Positions 1-9,868 are shown, counted from the stretch's first letter. The stretch: 64,000 nucleotides of DNA from Candidatus Brevefilum sp. (GCA_029210815.1 JARGGB010000003.1:1-64000), one strand, 5' to 3'. Notes: a model not told the origin generated them from the sequence alone. Numbers and translations are program-made.

Positions 1-1
1 C

Positions 2-295
2 TCCAAAAACCTTGAATTTCAATATGAGCGCGTGATTTATCAAGTCCAATCGGATCGTCCAATATATGCTCTGATGAAACGAAAAGTGACGATCTGTGAA
101 AATGAGAAGGGAGAAATTACTGTTCTATTAAACCAGAAACCTTTACAATTCAAGCGTTTCTACAAACAGCCTAAACAAAATCCAGTCGCATCATCAAAGG
201 AGATTGAAAGACGATCTCATAAGCCAGCTAAAGATCACCCTTGGAGAACCTACGGCCAAAGGATCAATGGACAACCTGTTCATGTTGCTGATTAG
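2..295 (+). CDS. ISNCY/IS1202-like transposase, 3' fragment
   Basis: The frame is open from base 2, upstream of the GTG used in the ORF track, so this is the C-terminal tail of a longer protein cut by the window edge. Visible features are a basic strand-rich segment (YQVQSDRPIYAL, then a short acidic turn and VLLNQKPLQFKRF) and a terminal KPAKDHPWR motif. From family knowledge, that arrangement ends many ISNCY/IS1202-type transposases after the DDE catalytic core. The catalytic residues would lie outside the window, so activity cannot be judged. No clear terminal inverted repeat is seen just downstream; the next 400 bases hold simple and REP-like repeats instead. Confidence 0.65.
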   Translation, partial: SKNLEFQYERVIYQVQSDRPIYALMKRKVTICENEKGEITVLLNQKPLQFKRFYKQPKQNPVASSKEIERRSHKPAKDHPWRTYGQRINGQPVHVAD

Positions 296-353
296 GACAT
301 TTCTACTTTGCTGAACTATAGGACTCTTTAACTTTGCCTTGACAGAGGGAAGA

Positions 354-442
354 TAGCTGAAAGCTCAAAGCTCAAAGGTGAAAGCTGGTAGCTGGTAGTT
401 TGTAGTTGGTAGCTCAAAGCTGAAAGCCACAAGCTGAAAGTC
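354..442. repeat. Degenerate simple repeat (AGCTGAAAGCTC-like)
   Basis: A stretch of loosely repeated AGCTGAAAGCT, AGCTCAAAG and GTAGCTGGTAG words fills this interval without any ORF. It directly precedes a REPIN-like unit. It is a low-complexity intergenic repeat of unknown role. Confidence 0.7.
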
Positions 443-445
443 TTT

Positions 446-623
446 CGTAGGGCGGGATGCGGTTGTCATCCCGCCGATTTATGCTTAATTCCAACAAATT
501 TGGTCAGATAGAGCTGAAATTGAACTTATGCCAATATCGGTGCGGTGAACGCACGTTTTTCATAAAACGTGCATGCGCATGATGCACCCTGAAGGTGCTT
601 CACGCCACCACCGCACCCTACAA
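446..623 (-). repeat. REPIN-like element, copy 1 (long form, reverse orientation)
   Basis: Bounded by GTAGGGCGGGATG at the left and CACCGCACCCTACAA at the right. It contains two different hairpins: GGCGGGATG/CATCCCGCC at 451-475, and a GGTGCGGTG-type arm with an inner ACGTTTTTCATAAAACGT palindrome. The core AAATTTGGTCAGATAG is the reverse complement of the core in the copies at 9.5-10.8 kb, so this is the same family in the opposite orientation, about 9 kb from the RAYT gene. Confidence 0.85.
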
Positions 624-705
624 GAAAGAGTCATTTGTAGCATGCCAAATGGATTTCACCTAACCGGACGTGAAAGCAGACGCAAATTCGATTATACTGA
701 TAGAG

Positions 706-1701
706 ATGATGTCTGCGCGGAAAATTCAAGGTTTTGCACTTCTCATACTCTTGCTTATCCTGGGGTTTACGCTGCGGGTGAGCCCGGGGTCCGCACAGGT
801 TACCCCGACCCTGGCTGTTGACCCATCCAGGATCACCGTGCCCCTCGGCAACCGTGCCCAGTTTGAGCTGGAAGTCAGCGACGGCAAAGATGTCAATGCC
901 TTTGATATGATGATCAATTACGATCTTGATCGCCTGACCCTGCTGGATTGGGAGCACGGTGATTACCTTTCAAATCTTACCTGCACCCATCTCATCCAGC
1001 AGCCGGGTGTCCTGGAGCTAAAATGCAACCAGGTATCCCAACCGGAAGTGGACGGTGACGGCATCTTGCTGGTCATGACCTTTGAGACCACCGGCATTGG
1101 TTTCCCGGATGTGACCATCACTGAAGCAGCCTTCATTGATTCCCAGGGGGATATCACCTACCCCGTCCGTCAGCATGCGCTGGTGGAAGTGACATCGGAC
1201 CCAACCTATACGTCAACACCGACCAATACATTCACCCCAACTGTGACCTCCACGCCCACAGCGGGTTTTAGCCCGACACCCTCAAGCACAGGGACATCAA
1301 CGCCGATCTTCAACCCCACCCCGAGCCCAACAGCTGGGACGATTATCCCACCTACAGCCACCTTGGCGGAAACTGAGCCGCCTTACCCGGATCAAGCAAC
1401 AGCCGAGGTAACTGAAGCTGCCTACCCAAGTGGAGAAACGACGGCAGTTATTGATACCCCGATGCCTGATGGCACACCGCCGCCCGACCAAACCAGTGCG
1501 CCAACGGATGAGACTGATGACGAGAATTTTAGCCCCATTGAACCTGAAACACCTTCGCCTGCACAAACTCTGGTGAGAGGTCTTTGGAAAACCGTTTTAT
1601 GGGGAACTTTGATCCTGGGTGGATTGATCCTGCTGGGGATAGGGATGGTTTATATTCTCAGGCGCAAACCCAGCGGGGATGACGAAGACCTGCTCTTGTA
1701 A
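706..1701 (+). CDS. Membrane-anchored cohesin-like domain protein
   Basis: Predicted surface protein of about 332 residues. An N-terminal signal sequence (MSARKIQGFALLILLLILGF) is followed by a domain of about 130 residues with the look of a cohesin/dockerin-binding-type beta sandwich (VPLGNRAQFELEVSDG, VNAFDMMINYD, GDGILLVMTFETT). Next comes a Thr/Pro-rich spacer of about 150 residues, then a C-terminal hydrophobic helix (TVLWGTLILGGLILLGIGMV) and a short basic/acidic tail, so it is probably held in the membrane with the domain outside. The ORF track begins at GTG 670, but ATG 706/709 fits the signal peptide better; a TATACT box at 693-698 would then leave almost no leader. No dockerin partner is visible, so adhesion or scaffolding is an inference. 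Confidence 0.7.
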   Translation: MMSARKIQGFALLILLLILGFTLRVSPGSAQVTPTLAVDPSRITVPLGNRAQFELEVSDGKDVNAFDMMINYDLDRLTLLDWEHGDYLSNLTCTHLIQQPGVLELKCNQVSQPEVDGDGILLVMTFETTGIGFPDVTITEAAFIDSQGDITYPVRQHALVEVTSDPTYTSTPTNTFTPTVTSTPTAGFSPTPSSTGTSTPIFNPTPSPTAGTIIPPTATLAETEPPYPDQATAEVTEAAYPSGETTAVIDTPMPDGTPPPDQTSAPTDETDDENFSPIEPETPSPAQTLVRGLWKTVLWGTLILGGLILLGIGMVYILRRKPSGDDEDLLL

Positions 1702-2049
1702 GATGGGTTGAGGTGCCATTAATCCGATATTAAGAATCCTTGAAAGGAACTCAGGCTTGATTTATAATTCATTTGGAAATTCCAATCATAAATTGTTGAA
1801 TTTATGGGTTGCAGTTTGAAGTATGCAGACGCAAGGTTTTATTGTTAGATGGAAGCGGTTCTGATCTGAGTATGAATAAGGCTGGGGATATCCCCTTAAG
1901 AAGCGCTGGGGATTTAAGATCAATAACGAACGGATGCTTTCGGATTCAGCTTATGCTGGGTCAGTCTCGAATTGGGCTGGCTTTTTGTGTTTAATTGATT
2001 TCGGAAATTATTGCGTAAAGCTATAGGGTCACCACAGGAGGCAATTGTG
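1702..2049. other. Intergenic region ahead of the giant MBG gene
   Basis: No convincing gene. It holds a perfect palindrome GGGGATATCCCC (1884-1895), a direct repeat of GCTGGGGA on either side of a short spacer, and a small CAGC-TTAT-GCTG hairpin. I could not match it to a known riboswitch. The promoter of the downstream gene probably lies here, but no clear -35/-10 pair is seen. Confidence 0.4.
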
Positions 2050-5000
2050 ATGCAAAGCGAACTGATTTTAAAGAAATTTGGACGTTCAGGATTTTCCCGA
2101 TTTTTAGACAAAGCGATACGGATTTTTATCATCCTGGTGTATTTGCTGACCACCAGCGGGCTGTCGACTATGCGGGTACAGGCGCAGACCACTGATTTGG
2201 AATTAGTGCAGCAGAATACAACCATCACAGGAACACTAAATAACTTTACAGTTACTTTTCCTGTTGATATTCCGGATTCCGTATTGGGTGCTGGTTACTT
2301 TATCAATTCGCGAATCACCTTGAGCACTGAATTACCTGCGGGTGCCACGCTATCAGTGATTAAAGATGGAGTACCTGTCTATAATGACGCATTACCCGAA
2401 GGTGTAACAACCATATTCTGGTTTACAGATCTTGTAGATATGCCAGCATCACCCTTTGACATCCGTTATGAAGGATTAATTGAAAATTATGAAATCACGG
2501 TAAGCGGATTAACCACGGGTTTCGTTTCAAATGTAACCATAGAATCAATTATTTCGACAGACAACACATTTGTGACGGATTTGGTTGTCCTTGATTCTGT
2601 CACCTATATCCTCGATGAAGCACCCCCAGAATTTCAATCTGTTAATCCATTGGAAGGGGCGGTGGTGTTGAGTGCTGATGGCAGTTTTGTCTGGGAAGTG
2701 GATGCAGCGGATACAGGCGGGAATCTTTATGAGCTGGAAGTTGACCACAGCATGGAAGCGAATCTTGCGACACCTGAATTCAGTGTGTATGCTAGTGAAA
2801 CAGATCCATACGGCGGTGAGGGAGCCACATTTGCTTCAGCAGGTGTCTCAGTTTTATATAATGCAACCGAACAGAAGTGGACGATTGACTTCGGGACTGA
2901 TATTACGGATGCCTTAATAGCCAATGGTGGGATTACATTCTATATTGTTTTGAAAGACCAGGCTGGCAATACATGGGGATCGATGAGCCCAACAACAGAG
3001 GAGAATACTTTCCCCTATACCTTTACGCGAGATTTGACCTTGCCATCTTTGGATTCTGTTAATCCCATTGAAGGAGCAGTGGTGTTGAGTGCTGATGGCA
3101 GTTTTGTCTGGGAAGTTGATGCAGCGGATGCAGGTGATAACCTGTCCGAGCTGGAAATTGACCACAGCATGGAAGCAACCTTAACTGAATTCAGTGTGTA
3201 TGCAGATGCGGCCAATCCTTACGGGACACCTGAAGATCAAGCGCAATTTGAAGCAGCAGGTGTGACGGTGACCTACGATGCGGGTTTGCAGAAATGGACG
3301 ATCGATTTTGGATCTGCCGTTACGGATGCCTTAATAGCTAATGGCGGGATTACATTCTATATTGTTTTGAAAGACCAGGCTGGCAATACCTGGGGATCGA
3401 TGAGCCCGACGACAGAGGAGAATACCTTTGTATATAGTTTAACAGAGTTAGAGCCATTGACCTCGGTCTCAATTGACGGGACAGCAGAATTTGGTCAGAC
3501 GCTGACAGCGGTGGTGGTGCCGACTGGTGCCACAGCCAATTATCAATGGAAGATCTCCGGTACAGTGGATGGCACGTATACAAACATCACAGATGCGACG
3601 AACAGTACATACGCAATTGCAGCAGGTGATGTTGGCAAATACATCAAGGTTGAGGCAACGGGTACAGATGCTTATACGGACACGGTGACCAGTGCAGCAG
3701 TGGGACCTGTGGCAGAGAAGACAGTGACGATTGCAGCGATCCCTGGTGTGGTGGTACCGGTACAGGGTGCGGAGCCAGTGAGTGTGACTGGCGAAACTGC
3801 CGAATACACAGGGACGGTGACATGGTCACCCAATGATAACCCCTTTGAATACTACGAAATATATACAGCGACAATCACGCTGACGGCGAAGGACGGTTAT
3901 ACCTTTGATGGTGTAAGCGAAGACTTCTTCACAGTTGCTGGAGCGACATTGGTCAGCAATGCAGTTGATTCAGGTGTTGTGACAGCGGTGTTTCCGAGGA
4001 CGGAAGCGGAGCCATTGACCTCGGTCTCAATTGACGGAACTGCTCAATATGGCAATACCCTGACAGCATCTGTATTACCTGTAGATGCAACGGTGGATTA
4101 CCAGTGGCTGTCTTCATTTGATGGTATTGACTATCTACCAATTTCTGGCGCAACGACAAGTTCATTCATCATTCCTTCAGGCTACGTGGGCATGTACCTC
4201 ATGGTGGAAGCAGCCGGTACCGGTGCTTACGCCGGTACAGTCACCAGCGACCCGGTTATTGTGAGCGCCAGGCCGATAACAGTAACGGCAGATCCACAAA
4301 CCAAGGTTTATGGTTACACGGATCCAGCGCTGACTTACCAGGTCACCAGCGGCGACCTCGTGGGTGAGGACGACTTCACCGGCGCACTGACTCGTGTGGC
4401 AGGTGAGAATGTGGGCAGTTATGAGATAAAGCAGGGTGAGTTGGCACTGAATGCCGATTATGTACTGACATATGTTTCGGATGATCTGACCATCACAGCC
4501 CGACCCCTCACGGTGATGGCTGATGCAAAGAGCAAAATTTACGGCCAATTTGACCCGGCATTTACGTACACCCTTATCGGCGAATTGGTTGCAGGTGACA
4601 GTTTCAGCGGCGGGCTGGGGCGTGTTGGCGGTGAAGATGTAGGTACTTATGCGATCTTCCAGGCAACACTGACAGCTGGCGACAATTATGAAATTACCTA
4701 TAATGGTGCGTTGTTAACGATCAATCCCAGGCCAATTGAGGTAACGGCTGATGCGAAGAGCAAGGTTTATGGCGATATTGACCCTGGTTTAACCTATCAT
4801 ATCTCGGGCACACTGGTTGCCGGGGATGCATTCACTGGTATGCTGACGAGGGTTGCTGGGGAGAAAGTCGGCAGTTATACCATCGAGAAAGGCACACTGG
4901 CGCTCAGTACGAATTACACCCTGACTTATATACCAGCCAGCCTCACCATCACAGCCAAACCGATCACGGTCACGGCAGATCCAAAGACGAAGGTCTACGG

Positions 5001-8000
5001 TGATGCTGACCCCGTATTCACATACACCTATCCGCCGGACGGTCTTGAATTCGAAGACGCATTTGACGGTGCTTTAGGAAGAGCAGGAGGGGAGGATGTG
5101 GGTTCGTATGCAATTAACATCGGGAGCCTGGTGATCCTTGATGAAAATGATGGCGACAACTATAATCTGACATTTGTGCCGGCTAATTTGACAATCACTG
5201 CCAAGCCGATCACGGTGACAGCGACCCCACAGACCAAGGTCTATGGCGACCCGGACCCGGCTTTAACTTACACGTATACGACAGGCGGCCTTGAATTTGA
5301 TGATAAGTTCGACGGCCTTTTGGGAAGAGCACCCGGCGAGGGTGTGGGCGCATACGCAATTAACATCGGGAGCTTGGTGATCCTGGATGGAAATGATGGC
5401 GACAACTATAACCTGACCTTTGTGTCAGCGGATTTGGAAATCACGCCCAAGCCGATCACGGTAACGGCAGATCCCAAAACGAAGACTTATGGTTTACCGG
5501 ATCCGCCGCTGACCTATACCTATGCCCCCGAATTAGAAGCAGGAGACAGCTTTAGCGGCGGCCTGGCACGTATTGGCGGCGAGAACGTGGGCAGTTACAC
5601 GATCACGGACGGCAACTTAACTGCCGGCAGCAATTACACAATCACTTACAATTCCGCCGAATTAACAATTACTGTCCGCGCCATTGAGGTCACGGCGACA
5701 GCAAAGACCAAGATTTACGGCGATTCAGACCCTGTGCTGACCTATACGATTACCGATGGGTCGCTGGCATATATGGATACCTTTAGCGGTGACCTGGTAC
5801 GCGAAGCAGGTGAGATTGTTGGCATTTATGAAATTCAACAAGGGACCTTATCCCTCAGCACGAATTACCACCTGACTTATGTGCCCGCAAATTTCACAAT
5901 CACACAGAGGCCGATCACGGTAACAGCGGATAATCGCTCCAAGACCATTGGCGAAGATGATCCTGAATTGACATACACAGTAGAAGGTTCGCTGGCGTTT
6001 ATAGATACATTTGATGGCATTTTAGAAAGAGAGCCAGGAGAGGATGTGGGCACTTATCCAATCAATCAAGGGACCCTAGAAATAGTGGATGGTTATGAAG
6101 GTGCGAATTACAATCTAAGTTTTGTTCCGGGCACCTTTACGATATCGCCACTGCCAATCGTCACGGTGACGGCTGATCCCCAATCCAAGGTCTATGGGGA
6201 AGACGATCCTGCCTTTACCTATACTTATTCCCCGAATGATCCCCCCATCGTCTTCACAGGATCCCTCACCCGTGTTAATACCAGTGAAAATGTGGGAACT
6301 TACCAGATCACAAAGGGGACACTCGCCGCTGAAGGTTATGAAATTGATTTTGTTTCAGCAAACCTGACGATAACAAAAAGACCCATCGAGGTGACGGCAG
6401 ACACACAAACCAAGGTTTATGGGGATTCCGACCCTGTTTTGACTTATCAGATTACTGACGGCACCAAGCTCGAAACGGATGTTTTTTCCGGCATCCTTGA
6501 GAGAGCCGCAGGTGAGAATGTGGGTACCTATGCCATTAACCAGGGCACGCTGACCCTGGGAAGCAATTACGAGATCACCTTTGTGTCGGCAAACCTGGTA
6601 ATTACGCCCAGGTCCGTCACAGTTACGGCTCACCCACAAACAAAGACCTATGGGGATGCTGACCCTGACCTGACCTACCAGATGACGGCGGGTGAGCTGA
6701 TCGGCGAGGATGATTTCACTGGTGAACTTGAACGAGCTGCTGGCGAGGATGTTGGGACTTATCTTATCAACAAGGGCAGCCTGACATTGGGGAGTAATTA
6801 TGCCATTACTTTTGTTCCGGCGAACCTGACAATCACAGAAAGACCGATCACGGTGTCAGCGGACATAAAAACTAAAACCTATGGTGATGATGATCCTGCC
6901 CTGACCAAAAGCATCACCAGCGGATCCCTTGCCTTCGCCGATGTTCTTTCAGGTACCTTGACCCGTGACCCGGGTGAGGATGTGGGCGTTTACGACATCC
7001 TGAAGGGGAGCCTGGCAGTTGATGACGGCAATGATGGCGATAATTACAACCTCACATTTGTTCCATCGACCCTGACGATCAATGAAAGGCCGATTTCGGT
7101 GACGGCTGCCCTGCAGACCAAGATTTATGGCGAATCTGACCCGGAATTCACCTATGAGATCACCAGCGGTTCCCTTGTCTTCACGGATGACTTTACGGGC
7201 GAGTTATCCCGTGACCCGGGTGAGGATGTAGGCGATTACGCCATCACAATAGGGACTTTGACCCTGGGCACGAATTACAACCTGACTTTGGTGTCAGCAA
7301 ACCTGGAAATCGAGGCGCGGCCGATCACGATCACAGCCGATGATGCCTGGAAGGTGGTAGGCGATGCAGACCCGGCCTTAACCTATCAAATGACTAGCGG
7401 CAGCCTGGTTGAGCCGGATGTAATCACCGGTGCCCTTGACCGGGTGTCAGGTGAAGCCATTGGTATCTATGCAATCCAGCAGGGGACCCTGGCAGTCGAT
7501 GACGGGAACAACGGCGATAATTACGACCTCACATTTGTGGAAGGCGTCTTTGAAATCATAGCCGCGCTGGAAGAAGATTGTTTGACCATGGATGTAAATT
7601 ATCTGAAATATCACCTGGCATCGGGTGAAACGGGCAGCCTGAGCTTCTACCTGACCAATACCTGTGAGAATGGCGTGGGCTTTGAGATAATGGAACGTAA
7701 GACCCTCGTTCGCCAGGATTTTGAAGAAGGGCTCATGCCGCCCACAGACTGGATGACCAAAGTGGGTCTTGATGATGCCAATGACACTTTTGAATGGGAC
7801 ATCAGGGATGCTCTCAGCAATCCAGATCATGTTGATGAAGGTCGCTATGCCGCCTGGTCGAGCTATGATGAAAATAATATCAAAGATGAGTGGCTGCTGT
7901 CGCCGGCCTTTGACCCGGCTGATCTCAGCGATCTTAAACTGACTTTCAGGGCATTTTCATCCACGGTATATTACCGGGACGCGACCATAAAGGTTTGGGT

Positions 8001-8424
8001 GACAGATGCAGATGGCGATCCCATTACCGATTTTTCAGAGGAAGCCATTTGGGATATGATCCGTGATGAAACCTGGACTGGTTATCAGCACCGTACAGTT
8101 TTACTCGATTTGAGCGACTTTGCGGGCTACGCAGAGCCGATCCGGCTTGCCTGGCAGTATGTGGGTATTGATGGCAATTCATTTGGATTGGATATGATTG
8201 ATATCAGCGCTGCTTCTGAGGTGGATTGGCTTTCAAGCGACCCGACCTGGGGCACGGTACCGGCGGGTGAAACGATTAACATCGATGTAACCTTCGATTC
8301 ATCAGGCTTAGCTGTGGGTGAATATGAAGGAACCCTGGAAGCATCGCCTCTGGCACCAATCCCGGTAAAATTGTTTGTGATGGATGCCACCAATAAATTG
8401 TATCTGCCCCTGATTGTCAGGTAA
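2050..8424 (+). CDS. Giant secreted protein with 14 MBG repeats
   Basis: Predicted secreted adhesin-like protein of about 2,124 residues. ATG 2050 is chosen over the upstream TTG 2011 because AGGAGG lies 8 bases before it and a signal peptide follows (FIILVYLLTTSGL). Domains in order: a strand-rich N-terminal region; two near-identical Ig-like repeats (SVNPLEGAVVLSADGSF and SVNPIEGAVVLSADGSF); two SVSIDGTA..G..LTA repeats around a YTATITLTAKDGYTF module; 14 MBG (YGX-type) repeats at about residues 741-1838, each with a TKVYGDxDP-like start and a YxLTFVxANLTI-like end; then a jelly-roll 'choice-of-anchor J'-like domain (QDFEEGLMPPTDWM) and a final beta domain. It ends LYLPLIVR. No LPXTG motif or C-terminal helix is seen, so the mode of surface attachment is unknown. 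Confidence 0.9.
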   Translation: MQSELILKKFGRSGFSRFLDKAIRIFIILVYLLTTSGLSTMRVQAQTTDLELVQQNTTITGTLNNFTVTFPVDIPDSVLGAGYFINSRITLSTELPAGATLSVIKDGVPVYNDALPEGVTTIFWFTDLVDMPASPFDIRYEGLIENYEITVSGLTTGFVSNVTIESIISTDNTFVTDLVVLDSVTYILDEAPPEFQSVNPLEGAVVLSADGSFVWEVDAADTGGNLYELEVDHSMEANLATPEFSVYASETDPYGGEGATFASAGVSVLYNATEQKWTIDFGTDITDALIANGGITFYIVLKDQAGNTWGSMSPTTEENTFPYTFTRDLTLPSLDSVNPIEGAVVLSADGSFVWEVDAADAGDNLSELEIDHSMEATLTEFSVYADAANPYGTPEDQAQFEAAGVTVTYDAGLQKWTIDFGSAVTDALIANGGITFYIVLKDQAGNTWGSMSPTTEENTFVYSLTELEPLTSVSIDGTAEFGQTLTAVVVPTGATANYQWKISGTVDGTYTNITDATNSTYAIAAGDVGKYIKVEATGTDAYTDTVTSAAVGPVAEKTVTIAAIPGVVVPVQGAEPVSVTGETAEYTGTVTWSPNDNPFEYYEIYTATITLTAKDGYTFDGVSEDFFTVAGATLVSNAVDSGVVTAVFPRTEAEPLTSVSIDGTAQYGNTLTASVLPVDATVDYQWLSSFDGIDYLPISGATTSSFIIPSGYVGMYLMVEAAGTGAYAGTVTSDPVIVSARPITVTADPQTKVYGYTDPALTYQVTSGDLVGEDDFTGALTRVAGENVGSYEIKQGELALNADYVLTYVSDDLTITARPLTVMADAKSKIYGQFDPAFTYTLIGELVAGDSFSGGLGRVGGEDVGTYAIFQATLTAGDNYEITYNGALLTINPRPIEVTADAKSKVYGDIDPGLTYHISGTLVAGDAFTGMLTRVAGEKVGSYTIEKGTLALSTNYTLTYIPASLTITAKPITVTADPKTKVYGDADPVFTYTYPPDGLEFEDAFDGALGRAGGEDVGSYAINIGSLVILDENDGDNYNLTFVPANLTITAKPITVTATPQTKVYGDPDPALTYTYTTGGLEFDDKFDGLLGRAPGEGVGAYAINIGSLVILDGNDGDNYNLTFVSADLEITPKPITVTADPKTKTYGLPDPPLTYTYAPELEAGDSFSGGLARIGGENVGSYTITDGNLTAGSNYTITYNSAELTITVRAIEVTATAKTKIYGDSDPVLTYTITDGSLAYMDTFSGDLVREAGEIVGIYEIQQGTLSLSTNYHLTYVPANFTITQRPITVTADNRSKTIGEDDPELTYTVEGSLAFIDTFDGILEREPGEDVGTYPINQGTLEIVDGYEGANYNLSFVPGTFTISPLPIVTVTADPQSKVYGEDDPAFTYTYSPNDPPIVFTGSLTRVNTSENVGTYQITKGTLAAEGYEIDFVSANLTITKRPIEVTADTQTKVYGDSDPVLTYQITDGTKLETDVFSGILERAAGENVGTYAINQGTLTLGSNYEITFVSANLVITPRSVTVTAHPQTKTYGDADPDLTYQMTAGELIGEDDFTGELERAAGEDVGTYLINKGSLTLGSNYAITFVPANLTITERPITVSADIKTKTYGDDDPALTKSITSGSLAFADVLSGTLTRDPGEDVGVYDILKGSLAVDDGNDGDNYNLTFVPSTLTINERPISVTAALQTKIYGESDPEFTYEITSGSLVFTDDFTGELSRDPGEDVGDYAITIGTLTLGTNYNLTLVSANLEIEARPITITADDAWKVVGDADPALTYQMTSGSLVEPDVITGALDRVSGEAIGIYAIQQGTLAVDDGNNGDNYDLTFVEGVFEIIAALEEDCLTMDVNYLKYHLASGETGSLSFYLTNTCENGVGFEIMERKTLVRQDFEEGLMPPTDWMTKVGLDDANDTFEWDIRDALSNPDHVDEGRYAAWSSYDENNIKDEWLLSPAFDPADLSDLKLTFRAFSSTVYYRDATIKVWVTDADGDPITDFSEEAIWDMIRDETWTGYQHRTVLLDLSDFAGYAEPIRLAWQYVGIDGNSFGLDMIDISAASEVDWLSSDPTWGTVPAGETINIDVTFDSSGLAVGEYEGTLEASPLAPIPVKLFVMDATNKLYLPLIVR
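4270..7563 (+). repeat. 14 tandem MBG-domain coding repeats
   Basis: I count 14 consecutive units of about 75-82 residues (about 225-245 bp) inside the giant gene. Units 4, 5, 8, 12 and 14 carry a short insert (DGNDGDNYNL-like) before the last strand. Units 4 and 5 share long identical peptide stretches (YAINIGSLVILD), which suggests recent unit duplication. Confidence 0.9.
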
Positions 8425-8467
8425 GGGCTTAAGAATATCTAAAAATCCAGCAAAAAGATAAACAAAA

Positions 8468-8500
8468 AAGAACCCCCGGATAAGTTTTCTGGGGGTTCTT
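8468..8500 (-). terminator. Intrinsic terminator, mainly minus strand
   Basis: The stem AAGAACCCCCGGA / TCTGGGGGTTCTT has a short loop. On the minus strand it is followed by TTTTTTGTTT, a good U-tract for the gene ending at 8548. On the plus strand it would also sit 44 bases after the giant gene, but with no proper U-tract. Confidence 0.85.
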
Positions 8501-8547
8501 ACTGTTAATGATCGCTTACGAAATGGTTAATAATACAGCTTACGGAC

Positions 8548-9315
8548 TTATTCAACCCTGGTCGGTGTCGGCACCGGCGTTGGTGGTATTGGCGTTGGTG
8601 GTACTGCCGTTGGCGGCGGTGAGGTTGGCCGCGGCGGGGATGTTGGCTGCGGCGGCACCGGCGTGTTGGACGGTTTCGGTTTCGGCTTGTCCGTCGGGGT
8701 GCGGGTGGGCGGGACGTAAGGCGGGACGTAGCGTGTGGCTGTGGCGGTCGGCGTTGGGGTCGCGGTTTCAGTGGGTGTGACCGTCGAGGTGCTGGTGACG
8801 GTGCTCGTCTCGGTGAATACGCTGGTGGGGGTGTAGGTCGCGGTAGGTGTGAAGGTCGGCGTGTTCGTTGCGGGAAGGGCAGTCCGTGTGGGGGTGTTTG
8901 TTGGGGGCAGGGTTGCGGTGGGGGTGGGCCTGGTGAACAGGTCGCCGACACCGGCAAACAAACCGCCCACGCCGTTAGAAATGTTCTTCCCGATACTGGA
9001 AATTTCACGGGGGAACAGGAAACCGACGGTTGAGAGGAGGGCGACCACGAGCACGACCCACAGCCACTTGCTTTGCAGAATTTTCGTATGGGTGGGCTGG
9101 GCAGCCCGAAGTTCTTTGGGGAAGCCGTTCACCCAGCCTTTGAGATAACCTGGGCAGTCGATATGAGAATCCGCCAGGCAGTGTGTGCGCTGGTGTTCCA
9201 GTGACACCGGCACCGGTCTTTTCGATCGATAGCACGAATTGCCTTCATAGGGGAAGGCGGTACTGGTATTGGGATCATCAATCAGGCCGAGATACGGGCA
9301 AATTTTAGGTTCCAT
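8548..9315 (-). CDS. Four-Cys/TM/Thr-Pro-rich protein, paralogue P1
   Basis: First of four paralogues. Residues 1-61 form a compact domain with cysteines at 6, 28, 46 and 54 ([35 protein letters not shown]). GFPKELR follows, then one hydrophobic helix (about 84-101) and a tail of about 150 residues made almost only of Thr, Pro, Ser and Ala ([10 protein letters not shown]-like). The N-terminal domain has no signal peptide, so it is probably cytoplasmic with the Thr/Pro tail outside, which would suit O-glycosylation. Four conserved Cys could bind zinc or an iron-sulphur centre, or form disulphides; the sequence does not decide. I know this Cys pattern from Chloroflexota proteins of unknown function but cannot name a family. 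It ends 48 bases before a strong terminator. Confidence 0.8.
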   Translation of the reverse strand: MEPKICPYLGLIDDPNTSTAFPYEGNSCYRSKRPVPVSLEHQRTHCLADSHIDCPGYLKGWVNGFPKELRAAQPTHTKILQSKWLWVVLVVALLSTVGFLFPREISSIGKNISNGVGGLFAGVGDLFTRPTPTATLPPTNTPTRTALPATNTPTFTPTATYTPTSVFTETSTVTSTSTVTPTETATPTPTATATRYVPPYVPPTRTPTDKPKPKPSNTPVPPQPTSPPRPTSPPPTAVPPTPIPPTPVPTPTRVE

Positions 9316-9416
9316 AGATTCATCTTATTCAATAATAAAAGTATAAACTGGCATTTAATGACACAATAATTGAGACAGCTGTCTTAATTTTCAAACCCTT
9401 TATTAACAGGTAATAA

Positions 9417-9462
9417 ATTATACTATCTTTTTTTTAGATGATTTTAAGACTTTTAGATATTC
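9417..9462 (-). promoter_or_regulatory. Likely promoter of P1 with phased A-tracts
   Basis: On the minus strand a TATAAT box (9417-9422) is preceded by CTAAAA, TTAAAA and CTAAAA words about 9-10 bases apart. The same block occurs 104 bases upstream of P2 (11690-11695 for the box), and a weaker form 104 bases upstream of P3. No good -35 is seen, so A-tract or UP-element-type activation is an inference. The leader also holds a perfect AGACAGCTGTCT palindrome at 9373-9384. Confidence 0.5.
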
Positions 9463-9548
9463 AAATCGAAATGTTTTGTAAACATTCCCCGTGCAATTTT
9501 TACACCAGAATGAATGGGGTTCCGTGCATACCTCTGCATAGAGTTTTC

Positions 9549-9729
9549 TGTAGGGTGCGGTGCTGGCATGAAGCACCTTCAGGGTGCATCATGCGCATGC
9601 AAGTTTTATGAAAAACATGCGTTCACCGCACCATTATCGGCAAAAGATCGATGCCAATCCTATCTGACCAAATTAATTGGGGATGCATGCGTTAAAGCGG
9701 CGGGATGAAAACCGCATCCCGCCCTACAA
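9549..9729 (+). repeat. REPIN-like element, copy 2 (long form)
   Basis: Begins TGTAGGGTGCGGTG and ends GGCGGGATG..CATCCCGCCCTACAA. It includes the extra GCATGAAGCACCTTCAGGGTGC segment that defines the long form, and the core CCTATCTGACCAAATT. It is joined to copy 3 by the linker TGACTTTTTT. Confidence 0.88.
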
Positions 9730-9737
9730 TGACTTTT

Positions 9738-9868
9738 TTGTAGGGTGCTGTGCGTTTTTCACCGCACCATTATCGAACTAAGTTTAATATCAACCCTATC
9801 TGACCAAATTTGTATTGGAATGGATGCATAAAAACGGCGGGATGTAAACCGCATCCCGCCCTACAACG
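9738..9868 (+). repeat. REPIN-like element, copy 3 (short form)
   Basis: Begins TGTAGGGTGCTGTG, carries the core CCTATCTGACCAAATT and ends with the GGCGGGATG/CATCCCGCC hairpin and CTACAAC. It lacks the internal GCACCTTCAGGGTGC segment. It lies about 60 bases beyond the 3' end of the RAYT gene. Confidence 0.88.

Noticed and set aside
573-821. 82-aa ORF at the REPIN/cohesin-like junction
   Set aside because: Half of it lies in a REPIN unit and half is a shadow of the cohesin-like gene.
1702-2049. Cyclic-di-GMP riboswitch ahead of the giant adhesin-like gene
   Set aside because: A GACGCAAGG word resembles part of GEMM, but the tetraloop/receptor parts and second stem are not found.
8505-9008. 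Minus-strand 167-aa Pro/Arg-rich ORF
   Set aside because: Shadow frame of the Thr/Pro-coding part of P1.
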